A DNA stretch of 64,000 nucleotides from Micromonospora coxensis. Its GTDB lineage: Bacteria; Actinomycetota; Actinomycetes; Mycobacteriales; Micromonosporaceae. A program made the translations under genes and the position numbers. The stretch covers positions 1,550,001 to 1,614,000 of the forward strand of contig NZ_LT607753.1 of the NCBI RefSeq assembly GCF_900090295.1, given 5' to 3'. Shown here piece by piece: positions 29,584 to 37,083 of this stretch. The notes below the pieces were generated by a model. It was not told the origin of the DNA. It saw only the letters and a program-made list of their open reading frames with translations, and did not search any database. Numbering within the stretch: position 1 is the first letter of the stretch; each line of letters starts with the position of its first letter.

Positions 29584-30732
29584 TCAGCTGAGCTTGAGCT
29601 CCTGCAGAGCAGCGATCTCCGTGCCCTTGATCTGGTAGGCCCAGATGACGACCTTCGACGGGTCGACGTCACCCTTGTCGTCGAACTTGATGTACTTCGA
29701 CACACCCTGCTTGTCGTAGGACTTCACGTACGCCAGGATGTCGGCCCGGGTCTTCTTGCCGTCCTTGAACGCGTCCAGGTAGATCTGGGCGCCGTCGAAG
29801 CCCTCCGCGCCGTAGGAGCCCGGCGCCTGGCCGTACTCCTTCTGGTAGTCGGCGGAGAAGGTGCCGCCGGCCTTGTCGGCCGGGAGGCAGGGGCAGGTGA
29901 TGATGGCGCCCTCGGCGCCGCCCGAGGCGCCCTGCGGGAACGCCGGGTCGTACAGACCGTCCGGGCCGACGAACTTGGCCTGGACGCCGGCGGCACGCAT
30001 CTGCTTCACCAGCGGCGCGGCCTCACGGGTGTACCCGCCGTAGAAGACGAAGTCCGCCTGCGCCGCCTTGATCTTGGAGATGGTCGCGTCGAACTGCGAC
30101 TGCTTCTCCTGGATCTTGTCGGTGCCGGCCAGCGTCGCGCCGAGGTTCTTGCCCAGCTCGGCGGTGATGCCCGCGCCGTAGGCGCTGCCGTCGTCGATCA
30201 GGAAGACCTTCGCGGCGTTCTGCGCCTTGAGGTAGGTCGCCACGGCGCCCGCCTGGGTGCCGTCGTTGCCGACCACCCGGAAGAAGGACGTGTTGCCCTT
30301 CTGGGTCAGGTCGGTCCGGGTCGCCGACGGGCTGACCATCGCCAGGCCGGCGGCCTGGTAGATCGGCATCGTCGCGTCGGACTCACCGGAGAAGTGACCG
30401 CCGATGACACCGAGGAACGAGTTGTCCCCGGCGATCTGGTTCGCGAACGGGGTCGCCACCGCCGGGTCACCCTGGGTGTCGAACTCCTGCAGGGTGACCT
30501 TGCAGTCCGGGTTCTTCTCGTTGTGCTGCTTGACGGCGAGCTTCGCGCCGTTCAGCGACGGCAGGACCAGACCGGCGTTGTCACCGGTGAACGCGCCGAA
30601 GATAGCGATCTTGCCACCGCAGTCGCCGGACGCGGTGCTGTCGCCACCGCCCGAGTCCTGGCAACCCGCGGCACCGACCATCGCCGCGGCGATCGCGGCG
30701 GCTCCCAGCACCCGTACATAGCTACGCCTCAC
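29584..30732 (-). CDS. livJ: Branched-chain amino acid ABC transporter substrate-binding lipoprotein
   Basis: 382 aa. Lipoprotein signal: VRRSYVRVLG, a hydrophobic stretch, and a lipobox GAAGC giving the mature Cys at about residue 24. The Peripla_BP_6 fold follows (KIAIFGAFTGDNAGLVLPSLNGAKLA, FLGVIGGHFSGES, FVFYGGYTREAAPLVKQMR). It is the extracellular ligand-capture subunit. Start GTG 30732 with a GGAGGTCAGGAAG purine tract upstream. It is first in the livJHMGF operon; ligand assumed to be Leu/Ile/Val, but amides or peptides are possible. Confidence 0.94.
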   Translation of the reverse strand: MRRSYVRVLGAAAIAAAMVGAAGCQDSGGGDSTASGDCGGKIAIFGAFTGDNAGLVLPSLNGAKLAVKQHNEKNPDCKVTLQEFDTQGDPAVATPFANQIAGDNSFLGVIGGHFSGESDATMPIYQAAGLAMVSPSATRTDLTQKGNTSFFRVVGNDGTQAGAVATYLKAQNAAKVFLIDDGSAYGAGITAELGKNLGATLAGTDKIQEKQSQFDATISKIKAAQADFVFYGGYTREAAPLVKQMRAAGVQAKFVGPDGLYDPAFPQGASGGAEGAIITCPCLPADKAGGTFSADYQKEYGQAPGSYGAEGFDGAQIYLDAFKDGKKTRADILAYVKSYDKQGVSKYIKFDDKGDVDPSKVVIWAYQIKGTEIAALQELKLS

Positions 30733-30982
30733 GGCTTCCTGACCTCCTCCAGAGGCAGAAGGCGACTGCACCGAGGGAGCGTCGGCAGCACAGCCCGCAC
30801 CACCACCCACCCGGCAGGGACGCCCCTGCGTTACGGCTCGTGATGGCGGAGCGTACCGACACTCATACGGCCGGGGAAGGGCTCGGCGCGGGGTCTGCTA
30901 AACCGTTACGAAGACGTGCGGGATCGATACGGACCCCGTAACAGGCCGATCCCTGACCGGTCCTTAAACCCCCGATACGCCC

Positions 30983-32182
30983 TCATCGCGGGACGCCGGA
31001 CACCGATCCGGACCACACCGCCGACCGCTCGCCGTCGTCGGCGAAGAGCCAGCTCCGCTCCCCCACCGCCAGCACCGCCACGTCCCGCTGCGCCCCGGCG
31101 GCCACCGGCAGCGGCAACGCCACCGGCTGCCAGGAGTCACCCCGGTCGGTCGACGTCCACACCGACCGGGCCGCGCCGTCGGACACCGCGGCCAGCAGCC
31201 GGGACCCCGCCGCGACCAGTCCGTCCACCGACGGCGCCCCGGCCGCCCGGACGCCGGAGCCGACGCCCGCCGCGGCGCCGGCGAAACCGCCCGCCGCGAC
31301 CCAGTCGTCGCCGGTGCGCCGCCACGCGCCGAACCCGTCGCCGCGCAGGCCGACGGCCACCGGGACACCGTCGAGCAGCGCCACCCGCTGCGCCTCCTCG
31401 TAGCGCTCCGTGCCGGGCAGCACCGCGCGCCGCCAGGAGCGTCCGTCCGCCGACGACCACACCGCCGGGTCCCGGTCGATCCGGCCCGCCGGCAGCACCC
31501 CGCCCACCGCCAGCCAACCCTCGGGTACGCCCACCGCGTCGAACGCCCAGGTCGCCCCGCGCCCGTCACCGGCCAACTCCGGCGCGCCCTCCACCAGCGC
31601 GAAGTCCGCCGCGTCCGGCGACACCCAGGCCGCCGCGCCGCTGGAACGGTTGCCCACGATCAGCCAGCCCCGCGGACCTCCCGCCAGCCGGGACACGTTC
31701 ACCGCCTTCGGCCCGCCGTACGTCTCGAAGGACGCCGACACCTCGACCAGCCCACCGTCGGCGCGCTGCCGCCAGGTGCTCACCCGGGGATAGCCGTGCG
31801 CGCCACCGACCTTCGCGCCGATCGCGGCCAGCACACCGTCCCGACAGCCCGCCGCGTAGAGCACGTTCTGCCGGCCGTAGAAGGAATCCGCGGCGATCGG
31901 CAGCGCCGTCCAGGTCGTACCGTCCAGGCTGGACCAGGCCGCCGGGCGGGTGCCGCCGGCGGTGTCGGCGAGCCCGCCCACCGCGTACCACCGGCCCGCA
32001 CAGGCCGTCGCGTCGCGCAGCAGCGCGCGGCCGGGCGGACCGGGCGGCGCGGGCAGGACGAGCGGCCGCCACCCGGGGTTCACCGGCGCCGCGGCGACCT
32101 CCCGCCGGGGCGCCGGGTCGCAACCGGCCGCCGCCAGCACGGCGAGGACGCCGAGCAGCGCGAGGACCCGTCGGGTGGACAC
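30983..32182 (-). CDS. Secreted lipoprotein with Asp-box beta-propeller
   Basis: 399 aa. Signal peptide with lipobox LAAAGC (Cys21). Several Asp-box-like repeats are visible: SSLDGTTWTAL, SSADGRSWRRA and STDRGDSWQPV, as in sialidase/BNR-fold propellers, with about six blades by spacing. No sialidase active-site Arg triad is evident, so I call it a structural or binding propeller on the cell surface. Start at 32182 (MSTRRVL). The gene lies between the ANTAR regulator and livJ on the same strand, with 250 bp to livJ, so it is likely a separate unit. Confidence 0.8.
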   Translation of the reverse strand: MSTRRVLALLGVLAVLAAAGCDPAPRREVAAAPVNPGWRPLVLPAPPGPPGRALLRDATACAGRWYAVGGLADTAGGTRPAAWSSLDGTTWTALPIAADSFYGRQNVLYAAGCRDGVLAAIGAKVGGAHGYPRVSTWRQRADGGLVEVSASFETYGGPKAVNVSRLAGGPRGWLIVGNRSSGAAAWVSPDAADFALVEGAPELAGDGRGATWAFDAVGVPEGWLAVGGVLPAGRIDRDPAVWSSADGRSWRRAVLPGTERYEEAQRVALLDGVPVAVGLRGDGFGAWRRTGDDWVAAGGFAGAAAGVGSGVRAAGAPSVDGLVAAGSRLLAAVSDGAARSVWTSTDRGDSWQPVALPLPVAAGAQRDVAVLAVGERSWLFADDGERSAVWSGSVSGVPR

Positions 32183-32206
32183 GCGTCGATGCTAGCCACG
32201 GACGGG

Positions 32207-32228
32207 GCGTCGCGGGAGCCCGCGACGC
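32207..32228 (-). terminator. Possible terminator upstream of the lipoprotein gene
   Basis: 10-bp inverted repeat (32207-32216 / 32219-32228) about 130 bp after the ANTAR regulator stop. Confidence 0.4.
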
Positions 32229-32357
32229 ATGGCGGCTGCCGGCACGGTCACCGGCACCCGGACGCCGGCCGCCCTCGGTCGACGCGGGTCACGGCCGGTG
32301 GGCGGCGAGCCGCCACTGCCGTGCCGCGCCGCCGACGACGCCGAGCCCGTCCCGAAG

Positions 32358-32978
32358 TCAGGCGGTGGGCTGGGTGACCTCGCCGCCGGCGGTCTCGGCG
32401 AGGATCCGCTCGGCGACCTCCTTCATGGTCATCCGGTGGTCCATCGCGGTGCGCTGGATCCACTTGAACGCCTGCGGCTCGGTCATGCCGTACGTGGTCA
32501 TCAGCGCGCCCTTGGCCCGCTCGACGGTCTTGCGGATCTCCAGCCGGTCGGTGAGGCCGGCGACCTCCGCCTCCAGCGCGGCGATCTCCGAGTACCGGGA
32601 GAGGGCGATCTCCACCGCCGGCACCAGGTCGCTCTTCTGGAACGGCTTGACCAGGTACGCCATCGCGCCGGCCGCCCGGGCCCGCTCGACGAGGTCACGC
32701 TGGCTGAACGCGGTCAGGATGATCACCGGGGCGATCCGGGCGCCGGCGATCCGCTCGGCGGCGGCCAGCCCGTCCATGATCGGCATCTTGATGTCGAGGA
32801 TGACCAGGTCCGGCTTGAGCTCCTCGGCCAGCCGGACGGCGGTCTCGCCGTCGCCGGCCTCACCGACGACCTCGTAGCCCTCCTCGACCAGCATCTCGGC
32901 CAGGTCCAGTCGGATGAGCGCCTCGTCCTCGGCGATCAGTACGCGCCTGCGCTCGGCATCCGTCTGCGTCTCGGCCAC
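32358..32978 (-). CDS. pdtaR: ANTAR-domain response regulator (PdtaR type)
   Basis: 206 aa. Receiver domain (residues ~12-125): acidic EDE near the start of beta-1, phospho-acceptor Asp in VILDIKMPIMDG, Thr in ILTAFS and Lys in YLVKPF. The C-terminal ANTAR RNA-binding domain (~130-195) has EIRKTVERAKGALMTTYGMTEPQAFKWIQRTAM. ANTAR regulators act after phosphorylation by binding paired hairpins in mRNA leaders (antitermination or translation control). Ortholog of Rv1626 by domain order and by its position between polA and tesB-pyk. Start ATG 32978. Confidence 0.95.
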   Translation of the reverse strand: MAETQTDAERRRVLIAEDEALIRLDLAEMLVEEGYEVVGEAGDGETAVRLAEELKPDLVILDIKMPIMDGLAAAERIAGARIAPVIILTAFSQRDLVERARAAGAMAYLVKPFQKSDLVPAVEIALSRYSEIAALEAEVAGLTDRLEIRKTVERAKGALMTTYGMTEPQAFKWIQRTAMDHRMTMKEVAERILAETAGGEVTQPTA

Positions 32979-33073
32979 GAGCCACTCCCACCAGTCTGTG
33001 CCCCCGACACCCGCCGTGCCGGGTGTCGCCGCCCCTAGCCTAGTGGGTAACCTATTGGAGCCGAACTACAGAA

Positions 33074-33147
33074 GCCCCTGTAGCCCAACCGGCAGAGGCG
33101 CGATTCTCAAAAGATCGACAGTGTGGGTTCGAATCCCACCGGGGGCA
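33074..33147 (+). tRNA. tRNA with anticodon CAA (Leu, UUG) but short variable arm
   Basis: A full cloverleaf of 74 nt: acceptor GCCCCTG/CGGGGGC with discriminator A; D-arm with G-G in the loop; anticodon stem CGATT/GATCG, loop CTCAAAA with anticodon CAA at 33108-33110; 5-nt variable loop ACAGT; T-arm GTGGG/CCCAC with loop TTCGAAT. No CCA is encoded (CAA follows). CAA reads UUG (Leu), yet standard bacterial tRNA-Leu is a class II molecule with a long variable arm, so this is either a rare class I leucine-type tRNA or a tRNA charged differently. It is divergent from the ANTAR gene and 34 nt from a homing-endonuclease-like ORF. Confidence 0.88.
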
Positions 33148-33181
33148 CAAAGTTGTCATACACCCGTTCGAAGATGGCGGG

Positions 33182-33928
33182 GTGCATCCGCCCGAAATCC
33201 GCGCCCGCGCACGAAGCCTGTACCTCGCCGGGGCGACCGTCGCCGAGGTGTCTCGGACTGTAGGCCTGCCCTACCCGACGGTCCGACACTGGTGCAAGGA
33301 CCGACCAGAACCGAAGCGACGAGCCAGCGCCCTCCGCTGCTTCCGCTGTCGGTCCGAAGCCGGGGATCCGAGCGATCGCAGTCAGTTTGCCTACCTGCTC
33401 GGCCTATACCTGGGTGACGGGCACCTGGTCGTGGGCCGGGTGCCGGTGCTCCGCATCTTCTGCGCCGACGCCTGGCCGGACCTGATAGCCGCCTGCGAGG
33501 ACGCGATGCGCGATGTCATGGCCGCCTCGGTGCAGCGAGTGCAGAAGCAGGGCTGCGTCGCCGTTCAGAGCTACGGCAAGCACTGGCCGTGTCTGTTCCC
33601 ACAGCACGGGCCAGGCAGGAAGCACGAACGCGCGATCGTCCTGGCCGACTGGCAACGGGAGATCGTGGAAGCGCATCCGGGCGACTTCCTACGCGGCCTC
33701 TTCCACTCCGACGGCTGCCGCGTGAGCAACCGGGTCACGGTACGGGGCAGGCGATACGTCTACCCGCGCTACATGTTCGTCAACGAGTCCGCCGACATCA
33801 TGGGCCTCTGCCAGTGGGCCCTCGACCTGCTCGGCATCGCCTGGCGGATGAACCGACGCAACTCGCTCTCGGTCGCCCGCCGCGACGCGGTCGCCGCTCT
33901 CGACAGGCACGTGGGCCCGAAGTCGTGA
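33182..33928 (+). CDS. HTH-LAGLIDADG homing endonuclease-like protein
   Basis: 248 aa. N-terminal helix-turn-helix (~13-38: YLAGATVAEVSRTVGLPYPT), a C-F-R-C knuckle (53-56), then two LAGLIDADG motifs: YLLGLYLGDGHL (71-82, acidic Asp79) and FLRGLFHSDGC (169-179, Asp177), at the ~100-residue spacing of monomeric LAGLIDADG enzymes. Both catalytic acidic residues are kept. Base composition is lower in G+C and codon choice less biased than in neighbours (it uses ATA, TTT and TCG more), a sign of transfer. It sits 34 nt after a tRNA gene, a usual target of such elements. Start GTG 33182 behind a weak GGCGGG. Annotated elsewhere often only as a regulator; nuclease activity is inference. Confidence 0.78.
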   Translation: MHPPEIRARARSLYLAGATVAEVSRTVGLPYPTVRHWCKDRPEPKRRASALRCFRCRSEAGDPSDRSQFAYLLGLYLGDGHLVVGRVPVLRIFCADAWPDLIAACEDAMRDVMAASVQRVQKQGCVAVQSYGKHWPCLFPQHGPGRKHERAIVLADWQREIVEAHPGDFLRGLFHSDGCRVSNRVTVRGRRYVYPRYMFVNESADIMGLCQWALDLLGIAWRMNRRNSLSVARRDAVAALDRHVGPKS

Positions 33929-34050
33929 CCCCCGGCGCGAGGTGCCGGCACGTCGGCCGGCTGCGCGCCCGGGCGGGGCGGGGAGGGCCGGCGCTGGCCC
34001 CGGGTCGAGCCGCCCGGCTCGTGGGATCGTCCCCTGCCCGCGAGGCGGGG

Positions 34051-35208
34051 TCAGATCACCGACAGCGCCCGCTCCAGGTCCGCCCGCAGGTCCTCCGGGT
34101 CCTCCAGCCCGACGGAGATCCGCAGCAGCCCACCGCACGGCTTGGCCTCCCCCTCGACCGGCCGGTGGGTGAGCGAGGCCGGGTGCTGGATCAGCGTGTC
34201 CACGCCGCCGAGCGACACCGCGTGGGTGATCAGCTCGCAGGCTCCGGCGACGGTGGCCGCGGCGGTGGCCCCGCCGCGTACCTCGAAGGCGAGCAGGCTG
34301 CCGGGGCCGGACATCTGCCGGCCGATGAGCCCGGCCGGGTCGTGGACCGACGGGTGGTGCACGCGGACCACGGCCGGGTGGCCGGCGAGCCAACCGGCCA
34401 GCTTCTCCGCGCCGGCCTGCTGGGCGCGGACCCGCAGCGGCAGCGTCTGCAGGCCCCGGTGCAGCAGGTAGGCACCGAGCGGGTGCAGCACCGCCCCGGT
34501 GACGGCGCGGACCTGGCGCAGCCGGGCGGCCCAGCCGGCGTCGCAGGCGACGGCGCCGGCGAGCACGTCGCCGTGGCCGCCGATGCTCTTGGTGGCGCTG
34601 TGCAGGACGAGCGCGGCGCCGTGCCGGGCGGGCTGCTGGAGCACCGGGGTGGCGACGGTGTTGTCGACCAGCAGCGGCACGTTGCCGGCGGCGTCGGCGA
34701 GGGCGGCGATGTCGACCAGGTCGAGGGTGGGGTTGGCCGGGGTCTCGACGACGACCAGGGCGGTGTCGGGGCGGACGGCGGCGGCGACCTCGTCCGGCCG
34801 CGCCCAGGTGACCTCGGTGCCGAGCAGGCCGGTGGCGAGCACGTGGTCGGTGCCGCCGTAGAGGGGGCGGACGGCCACGACGTGCCGGCTGCCGTCGCGG
34901 GTGGCGGCGAGCAGGGCGGCGGTGAGGGCGGCCATGCCGCTGGCGAAGGCGACGGCTTCGGCGGTGCCCTCCAGTTCGGCCAGCGCGGTCTCGAAGCGGG
35001 CCACGGTGGGGTTCCAGAGCCGCTGGTAGACGGCGCTGGCGCCGGGCGGGAGGGTGCCGCCGGTGGCGAGCAGCTCGTACGCGTCGCCGCCGCCGTCGAC
35101 CGAGGGCAGTGGGCTGGTGGTGGAGAGGTCGATCGGCGGCACGTGGACGCCGAGGGCTGCCAGATCGTCGCGGCCGGCGTGCACGGCCCGGGTGTCCACC
35201 GTCGTCAT
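34051..35208 (-). CDS. PLP-dependent trans-sulfuration enzyme (methionine gamma-lyase-like)
   Basis: 385 aa, Cys/Met metabolism PLP family. The cofactor lysine is K207 in LHSATKSIGGHGD, with Asp182 (LLVDNT) and the phosphate-binding SGMAALTAALLA. ASAVYQRLWNPTVARFE is the N-terminal gamma-family motif. Divergent from an Lrp regulator, an arrangement common for catabolic methionine gamma-lyase (L-Met to methanethiol, 2-oxobutyrate and ammonia), which I favour over cystathionine gamma-lyase; the typical MGL active-site Cys is not evident. Start ATG 35208; ATG 35226 and TTG 35244 are alternatives. Confidence 0.85.
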   Translation of the reverse strand: MTTVDTRAVHAGRDDLAALGVHVPPIDLSTTSPLPSVDGGGDAYELLATGGTLPPGASAVYQRLWNPTVARFETALAELEGTAEAVAFASGMAALTAALLAATRDGSRHVVAVRPLYGGTDHVLATGLLGTEVTWARPDEVAAAVRPDTALVVVETPANPTLDLVDIAALADAAGNVPLLVDNTVATPVLQQPARHGAALVLHSATKSIGGHGDVLAGAVACDAGWAARLRQVRAVTGAVLHPLGAYLLHRGLQTLPLRVRAQQAGAEKLAGWLAGHPAVVRVHHPSVHDPAGLIGRQMSGPGSLLAFEVRGGATAAATVAGACELITHAVSLGGVDTLIQHPASLTHRPVEGEAKPCGGLLRISVGLEDPEDLRADLERALSVI

Positions 35209-35245
35209 GGCGGAAGCGTCGAACATCCGCACACCGATGGGCAAT

Positions 35246-35263
35246 AGATTCGAAGATGATTCT
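35246..35263. promoter_or_regulatory. Candidate Lrp-type operator
   Basis: 18-bp imperfect palindrome AGATTC-N6-GATTCT, A+T-rich in a G+C-rich setting, between the divergent gamma-lyase and Lrp genes; Lrp/AsnC sites have this size and shape. Confidence 0.5.
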
Positions 35264-35309
35264 GCGAGTCGGGCTAGGCATGCCGTGAGATTCGGGGAAG
35301 GATGTTCAC

Positions 35310-35789
35310 ATGCCTGCTGCGCCGAATGATGTGCGGCGGTTCGCCGCGCTGGACGAGGTCGACCGCGCCATCCTGACCGAGCTGGCCGCCGACGGCCGGC
35401 TGCCGAACAACGCGCTCGCCGAGCGGGTGGGGGTGGCGCCCTCGACCTGTCTGACCCGTACCCGCGCGTTGCGCGAGTCGGGGGCCATCCGCGGCTTCCA
35501 CGCCGAGGTCGATCCGGCGGCGGTGGGGCTGCCGTTGCAGGCGCTGGTCTCGGTCCGACTCACCGCGCACGAGCGGGCCGCGGTGGACGCCTTCCGGGCC
35601 CGGTCGGTGCGGCTGCCCGGGGTGGTGTCGGTGTTCCACGTGGCCGGCGCGGAGGACTACGTGCTGCACGTGCGGGCCGCGTCCGGGGACGCGCTGCGCG
35701 ACTTCGTGCTGGACCATCTGGCGGTGGATCCGGTGGTGCAGCACACCCAGACCAGCCTGATCTTCGAGCAGGCCCGGGGTATGGGATAG
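35310..35789 (+). CDS. Lrp/AsnC family transcriptional regulator
   Basis: 159 aa. Helix-turn-helix at ~10-60 (LDEVDRAILTELAADGRLPNNALAERVGVAPSTCLTRTRALRE) and a C-terminal RAM ligand-binding domain (VSVFHVAGAEDYVLHVRA). Such proteins sense amino acids and bind as multimers to A+T-rich sites. It is divergent from the gamma-lyase, which it probably controls in response to methionine or another amino acid (inference). Start ATG 35310 with GGGGAAGGA upstream. Confidence 0.94.
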   Translation: MPAAPNDVRRFAALDEVDRAILTELAADGRLPNNALAERVGVAPSTCLTRTRALRESGAIRGFHAEVDPAAVGLPLQALVSVRLTAHERAAVDAFRARSVRLPGVVSVFHVAGAEDYVLHVRAASGDALRDFVLDHLAVDPVVQHTQTSLIFEQARGMG

Positions 35790-35835
35790 GGCACGATCCG
35801 GAACACCCGGGGCGTCGGGCCGGTTGGTCCCCGAC

Positions 35836-36846
35836 GTGATCGACGTACCGATGTCTGTTCTTGATCTTGCTCCGGTGGCCCGTGGGGCGACCGCCGGGGA
35901 GGCCCTGCGGCACACCACCGAGCTGGCCCGGCGCACCGAGGAGCTGGGCTACCGCCGGTTCTGGGTGGCCGAGCACCACAACATGCCGGCGATCGCCAGC
36001 TCCGCCCCGGCGGTGCTGCTGGCGCACCTGGCGGCGCACACCTCGACGATCCGGCTCGGCTCGGGCGGGGTGATGCTGCCCAACCACGCGCCGCTGGTGG
36101 TGGCCGAGCAGTTCGGCACCCTGGAGGCGCTGCACCCGGGCCGGATCGACCTGGGCATCGGGCGGGCGCCCGGCACCGACCAGGTGACCGCGCTGGCGCT
36201 GCGCCGCACCATGGAGGGCCTGTCGGCGGAGGGCTTCCCGCGCGAGCTGGCGGACCTGATGAACTACTTCAGCGGGGACGAGCCGGGACCGATCACCGCG
36301 ACGCCGGGGCTCGGCCAGTCCCCCACGGTCTGGCTGCTCGGCTCCAGCGGGTTCAGCGCCCAACTGGCCGGGCTGCTCGGGCTGCCGTTCTCGTTCGCGC
36401 ACCACTTCAGCGCGCAGCACACGCTGCCGGCGCTGCAGCTCTACCGGCAGCACTTCCGGCCGTCGCGCTGGCTTCAGCGGCCGTACGCGATGGTGGCGGT
36501 GAACGTGGTCTGCGCGGAGACCGACGAGCGGGCGCAGTGGCTGGCCGGGCCGAGCTCGCTGTCGTTCCTCAAGCTGCGCTCGGGACGGCCGGAGCCGCTG
36601 GCCACGCCCGAGGAGGCGGCGGCGTACCCGTACACCGAGTTCGAGCGGGAGTTCGTGCGGCAGCGTCGGGAGGGTCAGGCGATGGGTTCGCCGGAGACGG
36701 TCGGCCGGCAGCTCGGCGAGCTGTTGGCGCGCACCGGCGCGGACGAGTTGATGCTCACCACGATGGTGTACGACGTGGCCGACCGGGTGCGCTCCTTCGA
36801 GCTGGTCGCCGAGAAGGTCGCCGGCGGGCTCACGCGGAATGCCTGA
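35836..36846 (+). CDS. LLM-class (luciferase-like) flavin oxidoreductase
   Basis: 336 aa. The MsnO8/YhbW-type pattern is clear: the opening strand VPMSVLDLAPVARG, RFWVAEHHNMPAIASSAPAV, LGSGGVMLPNHAPLVVAEQF, HPGRIDLGIGRAPGTD and the C-terminal MGSPETVGRQLGELLARTGADELML. These enzymes use F420 or FMN; the substrate is unknown. Start GTG 35836 keeps the first beta-strand; ATG 35851 would cut into it. It follows the Lrp gene by 46 bp and may be cotranscribed. Confidence 0.92.
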   Translation: MIDVPMSVLDLAPVARGATAGEALRHTTELARRTEELGYRRFWVAEHHNMPAIASSAPAVLLAHLAAHTSTIRLGSGGVMLPNHAPLVVAEQFGTLEALHPGRIDLGIGRAPGTDQVTALALRRTMEGLSAEGFPRELADLMNYFSGDEPGPITATPGLGQSPTVWLLGSSGFSAQLAGLLGLPFSFAHHFSAQHTLPALQLYRQHFRPSRWLQRPYAMVAVNVVCAETDERAQWLAGPSSLSFLKLRSGRPEPLATPEEAAAYPYTEFEREFVRQRREGQAMGSPETVGRQLGELLARTGADELMLTTMVYDVADRVRSFELVAEKVAGGLTRNA

Positions 36847-36958
36847 AACACGCTCTTCATACCCACGTCACCCCACCGTCGCGCGCTGCCCCTAGCGTAG
36901 TGACCGGTGGTGGTACGGCACTCCCGGTCGGGACGGGTCGGGGGTGCTGCGGTGTGGT

Positions 36959-37005
36959 GCACCGGGTCGCCAGCTGTGCGGATTCCGCGGCTGGCGACCC
37001 GGTGC
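36959..37005. terminator. Strong hairpin terminator between convergent genes
   Basis: Perfect 15-bp arms 36959-36973 and 36991-37005; the interior can pair further (TGCGG with CCGCG). It lies between the stops at 36846 and 37084. The remaining 237 bp hold nothing else I recognise. Confidence 0.75.
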
Positions 37006-37083
37006 CTGCTTTCCGAGCCGGTCCGGGTCAGCGCCGCCCCGGGCCGGGGAGAGCGCCGTCACGCTCGCCCCGGCGCGGGCAGC

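Noticed and set aside
33074..33147. Degraded tRNA pseudogene
   Set aside because: Every stem pairs fully and loop lengths are normal, so decay is not indicated.
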